From positions 1 through 11,984 of the forward strand of contig CAAGBQ010000009.1 in assembly GCA_900768105.1 (NCBI GenBank): a stretch of 11,984 bases of DNA, read 5' to 3'. The notes under the pieces are model-generated. The model was given only the letters and a program-made list of their open reading frames with translations, had not been told where the DNA came from and searched no databases. Both the position numbers and the translations under genes were made by a program. This document shows positions 1 through 6,700 of the stretch, piece by piece. Origin of the DNA: Oscillospiraceae bacterium (lineage in GTDB: Bacteria > Bacillota > Clostridia > Oscillospirales > Ruminococcaceae). Each line of letters begins with the position of its first letter. Position 1 is the first letter of the stretch.

Positions 1-300
1 AGCGAGGAATTTCGACTGCCGCCGTCCGCGAACGCGAGAATAGCGTAAGCCGAAGCGTGAGCGGTTAACGGCAAAGGGGCAAACCTGCGCCTTGATGCCA
101 CCAACGGAACGGCACTTGCAAGACGGAGGGGTTGTATCCGCGACAAGGTATAGCGTTTACACCAAACCTCTTGTGCAAGTCGCGCACTGCGCCACCGCCG
201 TGCAAGCCTTCCCCTTGGGGAAGGTGGATTTTGTTTTCGGTTTATCCGAAAACAAAAGACGGATGAGGGCCGCCCGCCGCAGGCGGGCGTGACTTCCGTC
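1..300 (-). repeat. Dispersed multi-hairpin repeat, copy 1
   Basis: This stretch reappears in inverted orientation at the other end of the window. Bases 1-99 match exactly, then the copies diverge but keep shared blocks. Read on the minus strand, which is the sense of the adjacent malic enzyme gene, it holds three hairpins in order: a GC stem (271-278 with 282-289), a 12-bp stem TTTTGTTTTCGG (229-240 with 246-257) and CCTTCCCC/GGGGAAGG (207-214 with 217-224). A long tail of lower symmetry follows. It begins 32 bases after the malic enzyme stop codon. Stem blocks of this kind are familiar as intergenic dispersed repeats in gut Clostridia, but I cannot name a described family. The open frames inside it look spurious. 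No other terminator is visible after the malic enzyme, so the hairpins may also end or protect that transcript (inference). Confidence 0.85.
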
Positions 301-332
301 GCTTCGCACCGCAGGGTTGCAGCGCGCCCGCG

Positions 333-1505
333 TTATTCTCTCACTGCGCCGGTGGCAATTGCCGCTTCCGCAACGCGGCGGGCAACATTTTTCGCAACCT
401 CCGGATTAAACGGGTCCGGAATGATAAAGTCCGGCGCAAGCTCGCTTTCGGAAACAAGCTCCGCAATAGCGGCGGCAGCAGCCATCTTCATATCATAATT
501 TATCTCTCGCGCGCCGCAATCCAGCGCCCCGCGGAAAATTCCCGGGAAAGCAAGCACATTGTTTATCTGGTTCGGAAAATCACTTCTTCCGGTGCCGACA
601 ACCGCTGCTCCGGCGGCAAGCGCCTCCTCATAGCCGATTTCCGGCACGGGGTTCGCCATGGCGAAAATTACAGGCTGCGCCGCCATGGTTTTCACCATCT
701 CCTGCGTCAGGATGTTCGGCGCGGAAACGCCCACAAAAACATCCGCGCCGCAAACCGCTTCCGCAAGGGTTCCGCGGATATTTTCGGGGTTCGTCGTTTC
801 CGCAAGCATGGTTTTGTGCGGGTCAAGCCCCTCTCTGCCGCGGAAAATCACACCCTTGGAATCGCAGGCGACTATATTTTTCACTCCGCAATGCTCAAGC
901 ATTTTGATGATTGCCGTTCCGGCAGCTCCTGGGCCGGAAAGGGCGACCTTTATCTCCTCCATGCGCTTGCCCACAATTTTAAGAGCGTTCATAAGCGCCG
1001 CGGTAACAACTATGGCGGTGCCGTGCTGGTCGTCGTGGAAAACCGGAATATCAAGCTCGCGCTCAAGGCGCGCTTCTATCTCAAAACAGCGCGGCGCGGC
1101 AATGTCCTCAAGATTTATTCCGCCGAAGGTTGGCGCAATGGCGCGCACCGCGGCGATAATTTCTTCGGTGTTTTGGGTGGAAAGGCAGATGGGGAAGCCG
1201 TCCACGCCGCCGAATGCCTTAAAAAGCGCCGCCTTGCCCTCCATAACGGGCATTCCCGCCATGCCGCCTATATTGCCAAGGCCAAGCACGGCGCTGCCAT
1301 CCGTTACGATTGCCACAAGGTGGCTTTTGGAGGTGTATTTATATGCGTTTGCCGGATTTTTCGCAATCTCAAGGCAGGGCTGCGCCACGCCCGGAGTATA
1401 GGCAACCGCAAGGTCCTCGCGGTTTTCAAGGGGCATATCGCACCTTATGTCAATTTTTCCTCTGTATTTTTCGTGAAGCTCCAGCGCTCTTTTATAATAA
1501 TCCAT
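333..1505 (-). CDS. Malic enzyme (oxidative malate decarboxylase, small bacterial type)
   Basis: This enzyme converts L-malate to pyruvate and CO2 while reducing NAD(P)+, in the cytosol. The 390-residue length fits the small bacterial malic enzymes. Seen in sequence: YTPGVA with the likely general-acid Tyr36; the catalytic Lys91 in EGKAALFKAFGG; metal-binding Glu133-Asp134 (NLED) and the FHDDQHGTA signature at 156-164 with Asp158/159; the dinucleotide fold GPGAAG at 191-196; and FAMANPVPE at 281-289. The frame stays open 14 codons further upstream, but ATG 1505 is preceded by AAAGGAGG with a 9-base spacer, so this start is preferred. Whether NAD or NADP is used cannot be decided from the sequence. 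The gene is a monocistron: a terminator lies upstream, and the repeat lies directly downstream. Its neighbour is the NADH sensor Rex, but I saw no clear Rex operator in the leader. Confidence 0.95.
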   Translation of the reverse strand: MDYYKRALELHEKYRGKIDIRCDMPLENREDLAVAYTPGVAQPCLEIAKNPANAYKYTSKSHLVAIVTDGSAVLGLGNIGGMAGMPVMEGKAALFKAFGGVDGFPICLSTQNTEEIIAAVRAIAPTFGGINLEDIAAPRCFEIEARLERELDIPVFHDDQHGTAIVVTAALMNALKIVGKRMEEIKVALSGPGAAGTAIIKMLEHCGVKNIVACDSKGVIFRGREGLDPHKTMLAETTNPENIRGTLAEAVCGADVFVGVSAPNILTQEMVKTMAAQPVIFAMANPVPEIGYEEALAAGAAVVGTGRSDFPNQINNVLAFPGIFRGALDCGAREINYDMKMAAAAAIAELVSESELAPDFIIPDPFNPEVAKNVARRVAEAAIATGAVRE

Positions 1506-1538
1506 AAAATAAAACCTCCTTTGCCGAAAAAAGCAAGC

Positions 1539-1544
1539 ATTATA
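1539..1544 (-). promoter_or_regulatory. Possible -10 box of the malic enzyme gene
   Basis: A perfect TATAAT on the minus strand lies 33 bases before the ATG at 1505 and downstream of the rex terminator. At 17 bases upstream there is no good -35 hexamer (AAAATG), so the promoter is weak or depends on an activator. The call rests on the -10 box and its position only. Confidence 0.35.
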
Positions 1545-1606
1545 CAAAGCCTATTTTACAACATTTTTGCAAAAAGTCCATAGCCTTTATATAAAAAGGC
1601 GTGCAC

Positions 1607-1640
1607 AAAAATACCGGCGCCTTTCGGAGCCGGTATTTTT
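1607..1640 (-). terminator. Bidirectional intrinsic terminator after rex
   Basis: AAAAATACCGGC pairs with GCCGGTATTTTT, a 12-bp stem with a 10-base loop. On the minus strand it is followed by TTTTTG, 20 bases past the rex stop codon; on the plus strand it ends in a run of eight T. It separates rex from the malic enzyme gene, so the two are not one transcript by default. Confidence 0.85.
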
Positions 1641-1660
1641 TTTATCGTATTGTTTTGCGG

Positions 1661-2314
1661 TTATGCGTTTTCAATATCGCTTTCCACAAACTGGCGCTTT
1701 TCCTCCATGCGGAAAGAAAGGGTCATAAGGCTGTCGCTTAAATGGACATTCTGCACCTCGATATTGCTGTCGGAACGGAGATCCACCGGCGCAAAGTTCC
1801 AAACACCTTTTACTCCGCCGCGAATGGATTTTTCCAATATATCGGCTGCCACGCCCGCGGGCGCGGCAATCACTACAATATCAACATGGTTTTCCGCAAG
1901 ATAATCCTCAAAAAGCGCTGCGTTTATAATTGGCACACCGCAAATCTGCATACCTTCCAGCATAAGGCTGTTATCAAAAACGGCATCGATGAAAAATCCG
2001 TCCTCATTAAACTCCTTGAAGCTGATTATTGCGCGGCCGAGGTTGCCCGCTCCGATAACCACCATGTGGTGGTTATGGTTAAGCCCCAGCAGGTTGGAAA
2101 GCCAGTTTTTGAGCGTTTCCGTATTATATCCGTCAACTCCGCCGCAGGTAAAAAAGTCCTGGCGCACCTGGGCGCTTGTGTTGCCAACCCGGCTTGCAAG
2201 CTCGCCGGAGGTTATATTATTGATTCCCTCCGCCTTCATTACGCAAACATGGCGGTAATATGCGGGCAGGCGCCGCGCAAGAGCATCGGAAAAAACTTTT
2301 TTGTCTTTTGCCAT
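1661..2314 (-). CDS. rex: Redox-sensing transcriptional repressor Rex
   Basis: Rex is a homodimeric DNA-binding protein that reads the NADH/NAD+ ratio and represses fermentation and electron-transfer genes when NADH is low. The 217 residues match the family length. The N-terminal ~75 residues form a winged helix whose recognition helix includes NTSAQVRQD (45-53). A Rossmann domain follows with MVVIGAGNLGRA (84-95; GxGxxGRA) and the acidic residue Asp114 after the second strand. The conserved NFAPVDL (173-179) and NVHLSDSLMTLSF (189-201) are present, and the last helix is the domain-swapped one typical of Rex. The ribosome site is weak (AAGGGGA, about 12 bases before the ATG). The gene has its own consensus-like promoter and a strong terminator, so it is monocistronic. 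Next to malic enzyme it plausibly regulates NAD-linked carbon flow, but that regulation is inferred. Confidence 0.96.
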   Translation of the reverse strand: MAKDKKVFSDALARRLPAYYRHVCVMKAEGINNITSGELASRVGNTSAQVRQDFFTCGGVDGYNTETLKNWLSNLLGLNHNHHMVVIGAGNLGRAIISFKEFNEDGFFIDAVFDNSLMLEGMQICGVPIINAALFEDYLAENHVDIVVIAAPAGVAADILEKSIRGGVKGVWNFAPVDLRSDSNIEVQNVHLSDSLMTLSFRMEEKRQFVESDIENA

Positions 2315-2344
2315 CTCAAAACTGTCCCCTTATAAAATATTCCG

Positions 2345-2366
2345 CGGCGCGGTTCGCTCCGCGCCG
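2345..2366 (-). other. Hairpin in the rex 5' leader
   Basis: CGGCGCGG pairs with CCGCGCCG over a 6-base loop. It lies between the predicted rex transcription start and the ribosome site. On the minus strand it is followed only by a broken U tract (ATATTTTATAA), so it is a poor terminator. A stability or attenuation role is speculation. Confidence 0.45.
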
Positions 2367-2387
2367 GCATTTTACTTACTTCTCATA

Positions 2388-2416
2388 ATTATAATGAATT
2401 CCGCCGCTTTCTTCAA
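2388..2416 (-). promoter_or_regulatory. rex promoter (TTGAAG-17-TATAAT)
   Basis: On the minus strand, TTGAAG (2411-2416) and TATAAT (2388-2393) are separated by 17 bases, a good sigma-A promoter. The start of transcription would be near 2381. This gives a leader of about 65 bases holding a GC-rich hairpin (2345-2352 with 2359-2366). The promoter lies in the 358-base gene-free gap 2315-2673. The rest of that gap is AT-rich and holds two palindromes (listed separately) and the upstream gene's terminator, but no reading frame I believe. Confidence 0.7.
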
Positions 2417-2477
2417 TAACAAAAGATACAAAAAACGGTTAAAATTCAGAAATTCATACAAAATCGTTTAAAGTAAC

Positions 2478-2493
2478 TGATATAATTATATCA
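2478..2493. promoter_or_regulatory. 16-bp perfect palindrome upstream of rex
   Basis: TGATATAATTATATCA is a perfect inverted repeat about 60 bases upstream of the rex -35 box. It could be an operator for an unknown regulator, or chance in AT-rich DNA. It also contains TATAAT on both strands. It does not match the Rex operator pattern TTGTTAAnnnnTTAACAA. Confidence 0.3.
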
Positions 2494-2537
2494 ACTGCCG
2501 CCCTTTTTTGCAACAGCTTTTATGCTACAAAAAGCCA

Positions 2538-2551
2538 AAACTGTACAGTTT
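2538..2551. promoter_or_regulatory. 14-bp perfect palindrome upstream of rex
   Basis: AAACTGTACAGTTT is a perfect inverted repeat, next to a minus-strand TATAAT at 2552-2557. It may be a second operator or promoter element for rex. No known consensus is assigned. Confidence 0.3.
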
Positions 2552-2638
2552 ATTATAGAAATTTTTTATAACGATAAACCTTTTTAAAAGAAAAAGTTAT
2601 GTAAACCGAAAATTCCGCCCGTTTTTTATGCGCGGAAC

Positions 2639-2668
2639 AAAAAGGCTCTTCGGTCGAAGAGCCTTTTT
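2639..2668 (-). terminator. Intrinsic terminator after the S24/S26 peptidase gene
   Basis: AAAAAGGCTCTTC pairs with GAAGAGCCTTTTT over the 4-base loop GGTC. It ends five bases past the peptidase stop codon, and the minus-strand U run is TTTTTG. The stem is symmetric and would work on both strands. Confidence 0.88.
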
Positions 2669-2673
2669 CTGCG

Positions 2674-3132
2674 CTATATAATTTCAGAGATTGCCGTGCA
2701 AAGCTTTTTTAGTGCGGGGCGCACCGGAGCGGCGGCAACCCAAAGGGCAAAAATCCCGCGCCAAAAGCCGCTTTCAAGATTTATTGTTTTCCCTTTGCGG
2801 CGAAATTCGGTTATCTGTGCCACAATTTGGTCAAAGCGAAAAAAGCCGTCGCCGTGCTCGTTCCAATCTCCGCAGGTATAAAAGCCAAAATCCGTGAGCT
2901 TTGTTATGCGGTGCATAATATACCTGCCGGAATCCGTGCGGACCACCACCACATCAAGCCGCCGGAGCTTTTTCGGGTCGCAAAGCTCCGCCCTTGCAAG
3001 GTCGCGGCCGCCCGCCGCCGCCGGAAGCATACTTTGACCGGAAACAATAAAAAGCACCGCCTTTCCGGCGTGAAGCTCCGGCGCAATCATAGGAAAAAAT
3101 TCCTCCGGAGCAATTTTTGTTTTTTCCTCCAA
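2674..3132 (-). CDS. Small S24/S26-type serine peptidase (signal-peptidase-like)
   Basis: This 152-residue protein carries the S24/S26 fold markers: the nucleophile motif SGQSMLP with Ser34, the strand RLDVVVVRTDSGRYIMHRI (58-76), and a CGDWNEHGD box (87-95). The residue after the second box is His74, as in the ER/SipW-type signal peptidases, where classical bacterial SPase I has Lys. There is no N-terminal membrane anchor. A hydrophobic stretch at 123-137 (FWRGIFALWVAAAPV) may associate with the membrane. The TTG start is supported by GGAAGGAGG seven bases upstream and by a consensus promoter just before it. Substrate and role are unknown: it could mature an exported peptide or be a LexA-like self-cleaving remnant without a DNA-binding domain. 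No obvious substrate gene is nearby. Confidence 0.8.
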   Translation of the reverse strand: MEEKTKIAPEEFFPMIAPELHAGKAVLFIVSGQSMLPAAAGGRDLARAELCDPKKLRRLDVVVVRTDSGRYIMHRITKLTDFGFYTCGDWNEHGDGFFRFDQIVAQITEFRRKGKTINLESGFWRGIFALWVAAAPVRPALKKLCTAISEII

Positions 3133-3170
3133 GTTCCCGCCTCCTTCCGCGCCTTTCCGAATGATACTCT

Positions 3171-3198
3171 ATTATAGCTATATTCTAAAAAATGTCAA
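3171..3198 (-). promoter_or_regulatory. Promoter of the peptidase gene (TTGACA-16-TATAAT)
   Basis: On the minus strand, a perfect TTGACA (3193-3198) and a perfect TATAAT (3171-3176) lie 16 bases apart, which is full sigma-A consensus. The predicted start is near 3164, followed by a ~30-base leader ending in GGAAGGAGG. The -35 box begins one base after the T run of the upstream gene's terminator. Confidence 0.85.
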
Positions 3199-3199
3199 C

Positions 3200-3237
3200 A
3201 AAAAAAACGGCGACTGCGGCTTTCGCCGCCTGCCGCG
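3200..3237 (-). terminator. Intrinsic terminator after the GNAT gene
   Basis: On the minus strand, a stem made of GGC/GCC (3209-3211 with 3232-3234) and GCGGC/GCCGC (3216-3220 with 3225-3229) with internal bulges is followed by eight T. It lies about 16 bases past the acetyltransferase stop codon. Confidence 0.75.
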
Positions 3238-3252
3238 CAAAAAATTCAGCGG

Positions 3253-3798
3253 TTATATCAGCTTTTTGCCCATTTCGACCCGAACCTCGTGCCGCTCCGG
3301 ATCCGTATTTGAATATGCGTACAAATCGAACCCGATAAGCTCGAAGCCGTTCTTTTTATAAAATGCGATGGCATTTTCGTTGCAGGACTGTGTTTCCAAA
3401 ACCATCATGCGTGCGCCGGAGGCCTTCGCCGCCTTTGTAATGGCATCCATAAGCAGCGTTCCCGTTCCTTTGCGGCGCGCGCCGCCGTCAAACACGCATA
3501 TATTGCTTAAACGAAAGCGGTTATTCCATTCCTCAAGGGAGCCTTCCGCATATCCAAGCAGTTTTTCGCCCTCAAATGCGCCGTATGCCACCGGATTTTC
3601 CAGCCATTCTCCGAAAAACTCGTCGTCAAAGGACCGTTCCTCCGGCGCAGAGAAGGGAACATACTCTATTCGAAAACCGTTTTTGTCCGCGCAAATGTCA
3701 TAGTAACCGTTTGTCCTATATCTTGCGGTAAATTTTCTTCCCGCATATGTTTCCCTATCCAGTGCTTTTATTTCCGTAACGCCCGCACCCCTTTGCAA
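3253..3798 (-). CDS. GNAT-family N-acetyltransferase, streptothricin-acetyltransferase-like
   Basis: This is a GCN5-related acetyltransferase that would move acetyl from acetyl-CoA to an amine. In the longest frame (192 codons from ATG 3831) the acetyl-CoA loop is RRKGTG (119-124). It follows the ICVFDGGA strand, and LETQ (145-148) and AIAFYKKNGFELIGFDLYAY follow. This order (EDIAV-like strand, RxxGxG, LETQ, FYxxxGF) resembles streptothricin acetyltransferases of the Sat4/YyaR kind, but the true substrate is unknown. The start is uncertain: ATG 3829-3831 overlaps an extended -10 box and has no ribosome site. The TTG at 3796-3798 has AAGGAG 13 bases upstream, and the recognisable fold begins soon after, so I chose it. 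The 5' end overlaps the 3' end of the polyvalent phage-type gene in another frame. A terminator follows. Confidence 0.82.
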   Translation of the reverse strand: MQRGAGVTEIKALDRETYAGRKFTARYRTNGYYDICADKNGFRIEYVPFSAPEERSFDDEFFGEWLENPVAYGAFEGEKLLGYAEGSLEEWNNRFRLSNICVFDGGARRKGTGTLLMDAITKAAKASGARMMVLETQSCNENAIAFYKKNGFELIGFDLYAYSNTDPERHEVRVEMGKKLI

Positions 3799-6700
3799 AA
3801 ATTTCCGCCCGCTCCTTCGTGTAAACAACATTATAGCACAATTTTAACGGTTTTGCACCTGTGCGCGGCGTTTGCCGCTTGCTCGTTTCCTCGCTGGGCT
3901 TTATGCTGCGCTCATATTCCGCTCTGATTGCCTCCGCATACGCCTTTTCAAGGGTTTTAAGGTCAGCGGTCAGCCTCGTTTCCTGCCTGTCCAAAATGTC
4001 AAGGCGGTTCTTGTCCTCAATGCGGAGCTGGTATTGAACCTTGCCAAGGTCGGAAACGAAGGACTTGACTTTACTTTCTTCCTGTGCTATACTACGGATG
4101 AAACCGGATTTAGTTCCCCCCAAAAGCGGCATTTGCGCGCCGAGGGCTTGGAACCATTGTCTGGTTTCTTTTTTGTTTGGCGTTAAATAAAGGATTTTAT
4201 CTTCGGTCATTTCATTTGCAAAATTGCGATTCGGATGTACCGTCTGTATTTTATTTATGACATTGCCGCCGCGCCCTTTAGAGATCATGACTCCTATTAC
4301 CACTGGTGAAGAACCTATATACAACTTGCCATAAACATTAACGGAATGTGTTTTGTGCTTGTCCACATATTCTGTAATAACAATAGGGTTATCAAGCACT
4401 TTTGGAACATCTTTTATTTTTTCCGGAGGAATAGGGTCGCTTCTGTCTTTCATTTCTTGCCGAATTTTTGAAACATCAAAATACAGCCGTTTATCAGGGA
4501 TTCCTACTAAATTCAGCGGGGAATCTTTTTTTATTTCTCCGACTGTTATATACGAGCCTTCTTTCAGATTTTCGAGGTTGTCAATCTGCCTTGAATAATA
4601 TTTGTCCTCAACAAAATTTCCGCGTTTGCTATATCTAATATCATCATTCTTCGCATTGAACCTCTCCGAAAGCGGGATAACATTGCCTTTGTCGTCGTAG
4701 GTTACGGCGTCGGCGGATTTGACATCTTCCTGCGGGTAAAAGTATATGTATACATTGCCGGTATCTGCATTTGCGCCTCTGCCGCCATTGTCGTAGATAT
4801 TTGTAATCTTAGCCCCGCGGTAGCCCTGTTCTTTTGCAAACTGCGCAATATTTCGCGTATCGGTTTTTCCGGTTGTTTTTATAGCAACCTCCGCAGTTGC
4901 GCTGTTACGGAGTTGGTCTTTTGCCTGTGCAAAAACCGTTGCTGCGAAATGACTTCCGAATTGCTTTGTTATTGCCCTTGCCATAGCAGATTCCGCTTCC
5001 GAAAGAGTTTTTGCCGGGATATTTGCAAATTCTCCGTTTTTGTCGCTCAATTTAATAGAACTTGTCGAAAAATCATACTCCGCCCGTAATGTATTTCCGC
5101 CTTTTGGTTCAAGCGTTGCAAAAATATCATTCCAGTTGTGACCGTTGCCGTCGATTTCAAGCAAACCTTTAGTTTTGCCACGCAGAACATAGTTGCCGGA
5201 GGCGGCGTTTGCCGCAAGCTCGTTTCTTGCGTCCTCAAATGTCTTAACCCTTATTTCGTAACGGTCAAGGCTTTCTTTTATAACCGCCCCTTCGTCAATA
5301 CCTTTTTTCGCCGCAAGTCCGTTCCGAAGCCTTATATCCGCCTCAAGATTGCCGTAGCGTTTCTTTTCGGCCCTGTTAAACACATCTGTATTATTTAGCA
5401 GCATCCAAAGCGGCGTTGACATCTTGTCGTAGTTATAAAATTGCAAAGCCTCAGAAAGTGCAACAAGTTTACTGTGCGCTCGTAAATTCGCATCGTTAAA
5501 ATCCGTTGCAAGCCTATCGGCATATTCCGTGGTTTTTCTTTCCACAACATCATCAAGCTTTTCAATTCTCTGGTCTACATCAGCTAAAAACGCCTTTACG
5601 TCCGCCGGGCGCATAATGCGGTATTTGCTTCCCATCCCATAGCCGTCCGTCACAGATTCTTTGTTTAATCTGTCAACAACTTCTTCTTCCGTAAGACTGT
5701 TTATATCGCCAAGAGCTTCATTTATTTTCTTAGTTCCGCTTTTACCGCTGTATGTTTGCGCCATATCGGGGTTTGAAGTCGCAAAGAAAGAAATTTCATC
5801 ATCAGATTTTGACACATCAAGCTTTGTAAAGCCGAAATTTTGCGTTCCGTGGTAAAGCGGTTCGGAATCATACCCCGCCGCCTTTGCCGCTTCGTCTACA
5901 AGCCTCTGCGCCGTTTCCGTGTCGCCGCTTTCCACCGCTTTCATATAGTCGGCGTCGTGCCGCATCGAAAACCGAATATCCGGATTTTCGGTCGGGTTTT
6001 GGTTGTCTGCATTTTTGAACTGATTTGATTTCAGCGCCACATAAGATGTTCCGCCGAACTCTTCGTCTTCCACAATAATGCCGTCATACCCTCTTCGTTC
6101 AAGCCATTCCACAAAACTGTTGCCAAGCTCCTCCGCGGCTTCATAATCCCTGCTGTCAAACCTTTCTTGAAGTTCGCCATATTCTTCACCGTAATTATCC
6201 ATAATTTGCGCTGCAAGTGCGCCGATACTGTCCACATAATACGGTTCTTCTATATTTAAGTACCCTGCAAGCGATTTATTTTGAGCCGTTTTTCCCTTAA
6301 TATCATTGCTGTTAAACCAAAATCCGATATGGGCCGTCGCCGCAAAAGCAACATCATCTGCATTTTTGTCCGTTTCCGCTCCCAGCTTCTTACGGTCAAA
6401 AACAGTAAAGCTGTTGTCGGTGGCATGATAAACCGGAATAAGCAATCCTTCTTTATTTCTTACTTCGGAATATTCAAAATATTCCTGCTGTGCTTCGGAA
6501 AGCTCCCTGCCCTCGCTATCAACCCGCATTGAAAATTTGGTATTGACATTTTCCTCGTTTTGGAGCATACTATTTTCATTAGGAAGAGTACCCTTTCTAC
6601 TGACTGCCGTTTGGCTTGTCGGTTTGGTGCTCTTCCTTTCTTTTATTTCCGTCTTTTGCAGATTTACTATATCATACAAAAGCATTTCCCCGTTTCGCTT

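Noticed and set aside
92..292. Small plus-strand frame within the terminal repeat
   Set aside because: It spans the hairpins, has no ribosome site, and the matching region of the other repeat copy does not keep the frame.
816..1583. 255-codon plus-strand frame opposite the malic enzyme
   Set aside because: It is antisense to a clearly conserved gene, has no recognisable motifs or ribosome site, and follows from codon bias on the other strand.
1583..1600. Hairpin GCCTTT-ATATAA-AAAGGC in the malic enzyme upstream region as a riboswitch or operator
   Set aside because: It is a six-bp stem in AT-rich DNA, upstream of the probable -10 box, with no known aptamer features.
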